The notes below the pieces were generated by a model. It worked only from the letters and a program-made list of their open reading frames with translations. It did not search any database and was not told the DNA's origin. A program made the translations under genes and the position numbers. Shown here one piece after another: positions 51,837 to 58,551 of a DNA stretch of 64,000 bases (the first letter of the stretch is position 1; every line of letters starts with the position of its first letter). The DNA lies in NCBI GenBank assembly GCA_018713515.1, contig DVOO01000003.1, positions 119,929-183,928 of the forward strand, given 5' to 3'. This stretch comes from Candidatus Scatomonas pullistercoris. Lineage in GTDB: Bacteria > Bacillota > Clostridia > Lachnospirales > Lachnospiraceae.

Positions 51837-53159
51837 TCACTTAATTTTGCAGTCTTCCTTAAACTTCTCCAGTTCCTGCCGTCCAAGAGCCCGGGCCATC
51901 TCTCTTCGCTTCTCAAGGCGCAGCCTGAACAGAATACTGCCGCCAAGAAAAGCTACTGCCGCACTCAGGGTATAGGGCAGGGTACGGCTCATGTCCCCTG
52001 TAGGGACCGCCTGGGCGGGCCGCTGTGGAGTAAGGCTCCCGCCGGATCCCGCAGTCTGCGCCTGTCCGGTTCCGCCGCTCCCGGAAGTGCCGCTCTGATT
52101 TACTGAAGTCAGCGTGCCATTTCCCACCAGATCCGTTCCCGGAAGACGCCGTGTCTGAATCAGAGCTGTGCTGACTGCTTCCTGACCGGATGCCGGCACG
52201 GCGGTCTCGGTGACTTCCGGTTCCGCTGTACGCGCCGCCGGGTCCGCTGCCGCTTCAGGAGCTGCCTGCTCCGCTTCCGCTGTATCCGTAGAAGCAGGCT
52301 TCTCTGCCTGTCCCTCCTTCTGCATCTTTTCAGGAGCCGCCTCCGGCGTCACAGAAGCTTCTGTTTCAGTGTTCTCTGTCTCCTCTTCCTCCGCCGGAGC
52401 CTGTGCTGCATCGTCATCGGCAGGCGTTGGCGTTACCGTTATTTCCGGCTCCTCCTGCTCCGCCTCTCCACCGGTATCCGGCGTCGGACTCGGTGTCTCC
52501 GTGGGCGCAGGTGTCGGCGTAGATTCCTCCGGTGCCTTTGTAGGCGCAGGTGTCGGTGTAGGCTCCTCCGGTGCCTTTGTAGGCGCAGGCGTCGGACTCG
52601 GGGTGACCGTCACCTCCGGTGTTTCTTCCTCTTCCTTCTCCGGATCTCCGGTGGGATCCGGAGAAGGGGTTGGCGTCGGCGTTACGGATACTTCCGGATC
52701 CTCCAGTGAATCCTCGCCGGGATCGGGTGTCGGGGTTACGGATATCTCCGGATCCTCCGTCTCCAGAGACTCTGTGTAATCTTCCAGCGTCATGAAAAGG
52801 AGTTTTTCCTTCTCCAGCTCCTCTTTTTCTTTCTCTGTCAGTTCCGTATCGGCGCAGAGAACCAGAATGCATTCCGGATCTGCATTCTCTTCCTCTGTAT
52901 CCGCATTCTCTTTCTGAAGAGCTTCTTCCTTTTCCAGAAAATATTCCTTCACGGCTTTCAGAGACTTCAAAGCTTCCTTCTCTGACTCTCCTGTATTTTT
53001 ATCGCTGCCTTCCTCTTTATCAAGGTATGCCACAATCCTGTCCCTGTCCTCTTCCTGGGCTCCCGACTCGGCAAAGACTGGAAGAACCCCCGCGGAAATC
53101 ATGGCCGCCGTCAGGCCGACGCTTAACATTTTCACAACATTTTTCTTTCGTTTCTGCAT
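51837..53159 (-). CDS. Secreted Pro/Thr-rich surface protein with sortase-type C-terminus
   Basis: A 440-residue exported protein. It has a signal peptide at about 1-30 (MLSVGLTAAMISAGVLPVFA), an acidic charged region (30-130), then Thr/Pro-rich low complexity at about 135-310 with repeats such as EVSVTPTPTPSPDP and APTKAPEEPTPTP. A Gly/Ser stretch follows, then AVPTGD, a hydrophobic span (YTLSAAVAFLGGSILF) and a basic tail (RLRLEKRREMAR). This layout is that of cell-wall anchored proteins, with VPTGD as a possible variant sorting signal. ATG 53159 follows AGAAAGG. No sortase is in the window. Confidence 0.72.
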   Translation of the reverse strand: MQKRKKNVVKMLSVGLTAAMISAGVLPVFAESGAQEEDRDRIVAYLDKEEGSDKNTGESEKEALKSLKAVKEYFLEKEEALQKENADTEEENADPECILVLCADTELTEKEKEELEKEKLLFMTLEDYTESLETEDPEISVTPTPDPGEDSLEDPEVSVTPTPTPSPDPTGDPEKEEEETPEVTVTPSPTPAPTKAPEEPTPTPAPTKAPEESTPTPAPTETPSPTPDTGGEAEQEEPEITVTPTPADDDAAQAPAEEEETENTETEASVTPEAAPEKMQKEGQAEKPASTDTAEAEQAAPEAAADPAARTAEPEVTETAVPASGQEAVSTALIQTRRLPGTDLVGNGTLTSVNQSGTSGSGGTGQAQTAGSGGSLTPQRPAQAVPTGDMSRTLPYTLSAAVAFLGGSILFRLRLEKRREMARALGRQELEKFKEDCKIK

Positions 53160-53234
53160 GAATTTAACCTTTCTGTACATTCCGGGCCAGCGGAACATCC
53201 GCCGCCTTTTTGCAGATTTCTCTGTCCGGGTCTC

Positions 53235-53240
53235 ATTATA
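53235..53240 (-). promoter_or_regulatory. -10 element of the surface protein gene
   Basis: TATAAT on the minus strand about 75 bases before the gene start; no good -35 was seen at the normal distance. The rest of 53160-53429 holds the dnaJ terminator and a small CCACA/TGTGG repeat, with no sign of a gene. Confidence 0.45.
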
Positions 53241-53256
53241 GCATAAATTTCCAAAC

Positions 53257-53286
53257 GAAAAAAGCCCTATTTTTCAGGCTTTTTTC
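53257..53286 (-). terminator. Terminator of the dnaJ-like gene
   Basis: GAAAAAAGCC and GGCTTTTTTC form a perfect stem with a T-run on either exit, about 145 bases past the dnaJ stop. Confidence 0.7.
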
Positions 53287-53429
53287 GTCTTTCCCCGGAG
53301 GCCACAGGAAGTTGTGGTTTCTTATGTCCACCTATACAGGATATAGATGGCCCCCGGGATCTCCTTTAATTTTTTTGTAACTTCCGTAAAACTTTTTTAA
53401 TAGTTTTGATTTATTTTTCTCCACCCGCA

Positions 53430-54437
53430 TCAGGCTGCGCTCCAGCTTTTCCGACCGTCCGCCCGGCAGGCCGCCTCGAACTCACGGAGTTTCTGCCGCG
53501 CCTCAGGGCCAAGATCCCTGGGCACCTGAATCTGAACCGTTACGTACTGATCGCCGTATACGGAGGGATCTTTCATGGACACAATCCCCTTCCCCTTCAG
53601 CCGGATCTTCGTTCCGGACTGGGTGCCCTCCCGGATCCGGCATACCACATTTCCGCTGAGGGTCGGAATCACTGTCTCGCCGCCGAATACTGCCGTTGTA
53701 AAGGGCACGGAAACGGAAGAATATACATCCATTCCCTTCCTGGTAAAGCCAGCTTTTTCCTGCACGCGGACTTTCAGCATCAGATCACCGGAGCTGCCGC
53801 CCCCGACGCCCGGCATTCCTTTTCCCCGCAGCCGGATGCTCTGTCCGTCATCAATACCGGCGGGGATATGCACCTGCAGCGTCTGCACGCTTCCGTCCTC
53901 CTTCCGGATATGCAGAAGCTTCTCGCATCCAAAGGCCGCCTCCTCAAAGGATACGGTCACTTCCGCGCTCAGGTCCGCGCCCCGCGCACTGCCGCCTCCC
54001 CTTTGTCCGCTGTAAAAACGGCTGCCCTGGAAACCGCTTCCTCCGAAGCCTCCGCCGGCCCCGCCCCGGAACATGTTTCCGAAAATATCTCCAAAGATAT
54101 CACCCATATCTCCTTCGCTGCCGGTAAAATGGTACTCCCGGTAGCCGCCGCTTCCGGCGCCGCCAAAGTCCTTAAAATCCTCGTATCCTCCGGTTCCCGC
54201 GCCGGTGCCGTCAAAGGCCGCGTGGCCGAACTGATCGTACAGTTTCTTTTTCTCCGGGTCACTCAGCACATTGTATGCCTCCGTCACCTCCTTGAAATTC
54301 TGCTCCGCGGTCTTATCCCCCGGGTTGGTATCCGGATGATATTTCTTTGCCAGCTTTCTGTATGCCTTTTTAATTGTCCCCGCGTCCGCATCTCTGGAGA
54401 TGCCGAGGACCTCGTAATAATCCCTCTTTGCTGCCAT
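53430..54437 (-). CDS. DnaJ-like co-chaperone without zinc finger (CbpA type)
   Basis: A 335-residue Hsp40. The J domain occupies residues 5-70 with the HPD of KKYHPDTNPGD, followed by a Gly/Phe-rich region (to about 155) and the DnaJ C-terminal beta domains (ADLSAEVTVSFEEAAFGCEK to RDLGPEARQKL). The cysteine-rich zinc domain of true DnaJ is absent, placing it with type II proteins such as CbpA. It lacks a neighbouring dnaK or grpE. ATG 54437 follows GAGAGGTG. Confidence 0.9.
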   Translation of the reverse strand: MAAKRDYYEVLGISRDADAGTIKKAYRKLAKKYHPDTNPGDKTAEQNFKEVTEAYNVLSDPEKKKLYDQFGHAAFDGTGAGTGGYEDFKDFGGAGSGGYREYHFTGSEGDMGDIFGDIFGNMFRGGAGGGFGGSGFQGSRFYSGQRGGGSARGADLSAEVTVSFEEAAFGCEKLLHIRKEDGSVQTLQVHIPAGIDDGQSIRLRGKGMPGVGGGSSGDLMLKVRVQEKAGFTRKGMDVYSSVSVPFTTAVFGGETVIPTLSGNVVCRIREGTQSGTKIRLKGKGIVSMKDPSVYGDQYVTVQIQVPRDLGPEARQKLREFEAACRADGRKSWSAA

Positions 54438-54568
54438 AGTAATCACCTCTCATTCCATCTGTCAGCTTTGCTGATTCTGCTCAAGGTTTTCTTACAAAAA
54501 GCCTGCCTGGGCAGACTTTTAAAATTCTATTTGTTCTATTTATACTATAACAGCAGAACCGGCCCCTG

Positions 54569-55318
54569 TCAAGCGGTCCGGCGAAGAAAAACCATTTTAT
54601 TTTTACCGGAAAAGGCCTCCGCATACGTCAGACCGAGGCCGTGAAATTCCTTTATTCTTTCCAGGTCCGTCACCTGGTTTTCCGCCAGAAAACGCACCAT
54701 TTCCCCCCGGGCCATTTTGGCAAAGGTCCCCTTCTGCTTCGGCCTTCCGTCCGCGAGTTCCGCAAATTCCAGCGTAACAAACCGGTCCTCCGGCTGCAGG
54801 TATGGCTCCAGAGCTTTCGCGTACTCCCGGGAAGCCAGATTCAGGATCAGCCGGTCCGTATCCCGGAGGCCTTCATAGATCCTGCCGCCCCAGAATTCGT
54901 AGAGATCCCGGCACGCTCCCACCGGCAGGCGCGCCTGCATTTCCAGCCGGTAGGGGACGACTCCCTCAAAGGGCGCCAGCACTCCGTAAAAACCCGAGAG
55001 GATCCTGAGATGCTCTCCCAGATACTCCAGGGCTTTCCCGCTCAGAACCACGGGCGCCATATACTGATACTGAAGTCCCTCATAAGCCAGCACAGCAGGC
55101 GTCAGATTTTTATCAAGCTGCATGTCCCGGAAACGCCGGTAATTCAGCTCCGCCAGCTTATCGCTGCATTTCCAGAGCGCCCTGGCCTCCCCGCGGTCAA
55201 GACTTTGAATCTTTTTCATCAGGATCTCCGTTCTGTCCAGAAAACGCGGAAGTCCGGATACAGGCAGTGTATCCGGATCCACGCGCATCTTCTTGGCCGG
55301 AGAAATAATGATTTTCAT
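54569..55318 (-). CDS. yaaA: Peroxide stress protein YaaA
   Basis: A 249-residue UPF0246 family protein. In E. coli YaaA limits intracellular iron and damage during peroxide stress. Conserved segments are IIISPAKKMR, LAYEGLQYQYM, FYGVLAPFEGVVPYRLEMQ, LNLASREYAKAL and the C-terminal LGLTYAEAFSGKNKMVFLRR. It lies 29 bases after bcp on the same strand; both are linked to peroxide defence. Confidence 0.92.
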   Translation of the reverse strand: MKIIISPAKKMRVDPDTLPVSGLPRFLDRTEILMKKIQSLDRGEARALWKCSDKLAELNYRRFRDMQLDKNLTPAVLAYEGLQYQYMAPVVLSGKALEYLGEHLRILSGFYGVLAPFEGVVPYRLEMQARLPVGACRDLYEFWGGRIYEGLRDTDRLILNLASREYAKALEPYLQPEDRFVTLEFAELADGRPKQKGTFAKMARGEMVRFLAENQVTDLERIKEFHGLGLTYAEAFSGKNKMVFLRRTA

Positions 55319-55347
55319 AGGCTGTCTCCCAAACCAGATTCTGCTGT

Positions 55348-55800
55348 TTACAGTTCTCCCAGCATCTGCTGCGGATTGTCCCCGGGTTTTACCTTTCCGA
55401 AGGCCCGGACAATGATCCCCTCCTCATCGATCAGATAGGTCGTGCGGACCACCCCCATGGTCTTCTTTCCGTACATGTTCTTTTCCTGCCAGACGTCGTA
55501 GGCCCGGATGCAGGACAGCTCCGGGTCCGCCAGCAGCGTAAAGGGCAGCCCGTATTTTTCCTCAAACTTCTTATGGGATGCAGCGCTGTCCCTGCTGACT
55601 CCCAGCACCACCGCTCCCTTTTCCTGAAACTGGGGATACAGATCCCGGAACCCGCAGGCCTGCTTCGTGCAGCCCGAAGTATTATCTCTGGGATAAAAAT
55701 ACAGAATTACCTTTTTCCCCCGGTACTCCTCCAGGGTGTGGACCGTACCGTTCTGGTCCGGCAGCTCAAAGGACGGTGCCTTCGTTCCGATTTCCAGCAT
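55348..55800 (-). CDS. bcp: Thioredoxin-dependent thiol peroxidase, Bcp/PrxQ
   Basis: Peroxiredoxin that reduces hydroperoxides using a peroxidatic cysteine. The 150 residues show FYPRDNTSGCTKQACGFRD with the peroxidatic Cys and a resolving Cys five residues later, the PrxQ arrangement. Downstream segments VVLGVSRDSAASHKKFEEKY and TYLIDEEGIIVRAFGKV are typical. AAAGGAG precedes the ATG. It forms a peroxide unit with yaaA. Confidence 0.93.
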   Translation of the reverse strand: MLEIGTKAPSFELPDQNGTVHTLEEYRGKKVILYFYPRDNTSGCTKQACGFRDLYPQFQEKGAVVLGVSRDSAASHKKFEEKYGLPFTLLADPELSCIRAYDVWQEKNMYGKKTMGVVRTTYLIDEEGIIVRAFGKVKPGDNPQQMLGEL

Positions 55801-56045
55801 ATCGATTCTCTCCTTTTCTTACCTGCAGGTCAGCTACGGCCCCGTAATGCAGGATTTCAAAATTTTCCGGGGCTGTTTTCTCCAGCAGCTCCCTGTGCTC
55901 CTTTTCCCAGGCAGCCGTCAATGCGGGGATCTTCCATTCTCATGCGCCGATCACACTCCATTCTCTGCTGGAAAGCAATTTGTCAAGGGTGTTTTTTATC
56001 AAAACCACGTGTGAGACAACGAAGCGAGTAACACGAATGTTCCGT
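55801..56045. other. Junction region between backbone and acquired module
   Basis: No complete gene is visible. On the minus strand a TTGACA-containing stretch near 55980 is followed by a short frame with plausible coding text (LTAAWEKEHRELLEKTAPEN) that lacks a clear start and runs into the bcp leader. It may be the broken start of a gene. Coding style changes from here to the right. Confidence 0.4.
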
Positions 56046-57347
56046 CTACAATCTGCAATATACCGAAGATAAAAAAGTGGTTCCTTTCGCCTCGAACCGG
56101 GCGTCCCCCTGGTGGGCCTTTGCCACGGCCCGGATGGAGCTAAGGCCCACGCCGGGCGCGCCCATACGCTTGCTGGAGAGAAATTTCCCGTCCTCCTGCC
56201 GCGCCTGCCCGTCAAAGCTGTTGTCCATGGTGATAGTCAGGACGCCGTACTCCAGGGAGCTGTTTAGCCGGATAAATTTCTTGCCCCCGGCCATGCGCCC
56301 ACAGGCTTCCACCCCGTTTTCCAGCAGATTGGCGAACACGACGCACAGGGCGCGGTCATCCAGATTTTCGTTCTGCGCGGGGACCGTCAGCCGGGCGGTA
56401 AAGGCGATACCCTCTTGCTGGCAGCGGGTGGCGTAGTGAGACACCACCGCGTTGACGGTGGGGTTTTCGCAGTAGTTCCTGGGTGCGGCGGGGATGTCCT
56501 GGATCAGTTTAGAGAGATAGGCGGCCAGCCTGGGGTTCTCGTCTCCGGCCATGGCCTGGATCGCGGTCAGATGGTGGCGCAGGTCGTGGCGCATCTGCCT
56601 GGTCTGTTCGGCGGTCTCCATGAGGAGTTGGCCGCGCTTGCTCTGCTCCGAGGTCTGTATCTCCAGAAGTTCTTTATCAAACATCAACTGCTGCTCCAGA
56701 GCCACCTGTCTGCGCAGACTCTCCAGGGATTGCAGCAGGACATAGTAGGTCACCATCACGCAGATCAGCAGACTGACCCGGAAAAAGAGAAATTCCCAGC
56801 GTTCCGCGCTGTCCTGCCGGTAGGCGTTGGTGAACAGAATGGTCATCACGGTGAGCAGACCCGGCACCAGCCAGATCACCCGCCACAACCTGGGGGCATC
56901 GGTCTGGTAGATCTGTCGCATGGACGGTCCACACACCCGAAAAAGCAGCGGCAGGAAGATTGCGGCTAAGAGCAAGGCGCACACGCTGCTCTCCCAGCTC
57001 TGGGAGAGGGTGGAAAACAGCCGGACGGTCAGGAAGGACGAAATGCCCCGGATCAGCAGCAGGTAGTCCACCGTGAGGATAAAAACTGAGAGCAGCCGGA
57101 AAAAGTCCAGCCGGGAGCAGCAAAGGTAGATCACAAAGCCGAGGAAGGAAAACAGAATTTCCAGACCGCGAAAGCCGATGCCATTGGCAATGCAGGCAGC
57201 GGCCGCCGCCGTTTTGCACAGGACATTGCAGAGCATCAGTACCAGCGCCGTCCTTCTGGAGCGCCAGGGAAAGTGCCAGAGCAGAGCCAGGGGCAGGACA
57301 TGACCGGGCAGCGTGGTACAGAAAATATAAAATACCTGCTCCATCAT
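56046..57347 (-). CDS. GHKL sensor histidine kinase, AgrC-like
   Basis: A 433-residue membrane kinase. Six to seven hydrophobic spans fill residues 1-205, followed by a coiled linker, a phosphoacceptor segment QMRHDLRHHLTAI (His254) and a GHKL ATPase with the N-box VFANLLENGVEACGRM and G-box GAPGVGLSSI. This is the peptide-pheromone sensor class of AgrC and its relatives. The start directly abuts the stop codon of the LytTR regulator gene. No AgrB or AgrD-like gene is visible, so the signal is unknown. Confidence 0.9.
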   Translation of the reverse strand: MMEQVFYIFCTTLPGHVLPLALLWHFPWRSRRTALVLMLCNVLCKTAAAAACIANGIGFRGLEILFSFLGFVIYLCCSRLDFFRLLSVFILTVDYLLLIRGISSFLTVRLFSTLSQSWESSVCALLLAAIFLPLLFRVCGPSMRQIYQTDAPRLWRVIWLVPGLLTVMTILFTNAYRQDSAERWEFLFFRVSLLICVMVTYYVLLQSLESLRRQVALEQQLMFDKELLEIQTSEQSKRGQLLMETAEQTRQMRHDLRHHLTAIQAMAGDENPRLAAYLSKLIQDIPAAPRNYCENPTVNAVVSHYATRCQQEGIAFTARLTVPAQNENLDDRALCVVFANLLENGVEACGRMAGGKKFIRLNSSLEYGVLTITMDNSFDGQARQEDGKFLSSKRMGAPGVGLSSIRAVAKAHQGDARFEAKGTTFLSSVYCRL

Positions 57348-58067
57348 CTATTCCCCCCTTGTCCGTGCAAACAGAAAGTCCTCATAGGCTCGTTTGGCCT
57401 TGGAACGGTTGGGGCGGCTGACGGGGACGTTTTTTCCATCAGCCATCTCATAGCACTGATATTCCTCGTTGATCCCCCGGACAAAGGCCAGATTGACGCA
57501 GTAGCTTTTGTGAGGGCAGAAAAAGGGCTGCCCCTCCAGCTGGGGCAGCAGGTCGGACAGCTTGCCATAGAGCTGGAGCGTGCCGCCGTCCCTGCGATAC
57601 AGAAACACATGATGGGCCTTCTGCTCCAGATAGAAAAGCTCGGAAAGGGGGATTTTTTGCGCCTCGCCGCCTTGCCGGATGGTCAGCCGGGGAGCGCTGT
57701 CCCTTTGCAGCTTCACCAGATGCAGCAGGTCGTTGATGTCTTTTTGCCGTACAGGCTTTTCCAAGTATTTCAGCACCGAAAGGCGGTAGCTCTCCAGGGT
57801 ATGCTCGGTGCTGGTGGTGGTAAAGGCGATGGGGATTGTTTCGTCCATCTCCCTTATTTTCCGTACCGCCTCCACGCCGGTCATGCCGTCCATATAAATA
57901 TCCATCAGCAGCAGATCGAACCCGCCGGGGCGGAACGCTTCCAGCAGTTCCTCACTGTTGGCGAACTGGGCGCAAACGGTGGCGATGGGGGCCTGTTCCA
58001 GCAGGGCGAGCAGGGCTTCCCGTTCCTCCGGCAGATCGTCGCAAATGGCAAGTCGTAGTGGTTCCAT
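57348..58067 (-). CDS. LytTR family response regulator
   Basis: A 239-residue response regulator. The receiver (1-120) has Asp10/Asp11, phosphoacceptor Asp56 in LLLMDIYMDG, Thr in AFTTTS and Lys in KYLEKPV. A LytTR DNA-binding domain follows at about 135-235 (EAQKIPLSELFYLEQKAHHV, PHKSYCVNLAFVRGI, VPVSRPNRSKAKRAYEDFL). LytTR proteins bind spaced direct repeats upstream of virulence or surface protein genes. Likely pair of the adjacent kinase, and the divergent surface gene is a natural candidate target. Confidence 0.92.
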   Translation of the reverse strand: MEPLRLAICDDLPEEREALLALLEQAPIATVCAQFANSEELLEAFRPGGFDLLLMDIYMDGMTGVEAVRKIREMDETIPIAFTTTSTEHTLESYRLSVLKYLEKPVRQKDINDLLHLVKLQRDSAPRLTIRQGGEAQKIPLSELFYLEQKAHHVFLYRRDGGTLQLYGKLSDLLPQLEGQPFFCPHKSYCVNLAFVRGINEEYQCYEMADGKNVPVSRPNRSKAKRAYEDFLFARTRGE

Positions 58068-58091
58068 GGTTTTTCTTCCTCCTGATTTCCT

Positions 58092-58120
58092 ATTTTACAC
58101 CCGATGCACAAAAATGTCAA
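58092..58120 (-). promoter_or_regulatory. Promoter of the response regulator-kinase operon
   Basis: Read on the minus strand: perfect TTGACA, a 17-base spacer and TAAAAT, 25-55 bases before the regulator start. A second TTGACA lies 11 bases further upstream. Confidence 0.8.
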
Positions 58121-58125
58121 TTTGT

Positions 58126-58167
58126 CAAGTACCAGTTTTGCCGCGGGTTGCGGCATCTCTCGTACTG
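58126..58167. promoter_or_regulatory. Inverted repeats in the divergent intergenic region
   Basis: AGTAC and GTACT enclose GCCGC-N5-GCGGC between the two divergent operons. It could form a hairpin or a protein site. No clear LytTR direct repeat was identified by eye. Confidence 0.4.
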
Positions 58168-58239
58168 GAAAGGGGCACAAAAATCCCATAAAATATTTCT
58201 AATAGCGCAACGAGAGCGCCGCCGAAGAAAGGAGAGATC

Positions 58240-58551
58240 ATGGTCAAAGCATACTTTACCGCCTGCGAGCAGGCGTTTCCAGCCAAACGCACCCAGCTGA
58301 GGCGGCTCTCCCTGGTTCTGCGCCGGGGCGGAGTGGAGCACATGGAGCAGCTTTGCGCCATACAGCGGGCAGGACCGGAAAAGTTGTTGGAAATCCGATC
58401 AATCGGGGCAAAGAGCCTGCCGCTGATTGCGGCGGTCTGCGCCCGATATGAAGAAAATAAGACACCATCACAAGGGGGCGCCCCCTTGCGTGAGACAGGT
58501 TCCTGTCTCACGCAGGAATGCTCTCCTGCTTTAAGGAGGAAGAAAATTTGA
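58240..58551 (+). CDS. Small protein resembling the RNA polymerase alpha C-terminal domain
   Basis: A 103-residue protein; residues 15-70 (RTQLRRLSLVLRRGGVEHME and GPEKLLEIRSIGAKSLPLIA) follow the helix-hairpin-helix pattern of the RNA polymerase alpha C-terminal domain, which touches promoter DNA and regulators. The last 35 residues come from two palindromic repeats that run through the frame and look like an add-on. AAAGGAG precedes the ATG. The stop overlaps the TTG start of the giant gene (TTGA), so the two are translationally coupled. I do not recognise a characterised homologue. Confidence 0.6.
   Translation: MVKAYFTACEQAFPAKRTQLRRLSLVLRRGGVEHMEQLCAIQRAGPEKLLEIRSIGAKSLPLIAAVCARYEENKTPSQGGAPLRETGSCLTQECSPALRRKKI
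58471..58514. repeat. Two abutting perfect palindromes
   Basis: CAAGGGGGC-GCCCCCTTG (58471-58488) and TGCGTGAGACAGG-TT-CCTGTCTCACGCA (58487-58514) are both perfect and share their border. They end 20 bases before the ribosome binding site of the giant gene. They could be a small mobile palindromic element, a protein site or an RNA hairpin pair. Confidence 0.75.

Noticed and set aside
52430..52780. Short tandem repeats in the Pro/Thr-rich gene
   Set aside because: They are in-frame codon repeats for Thr/Pro/Glu low complexity, not a separate repeat element.
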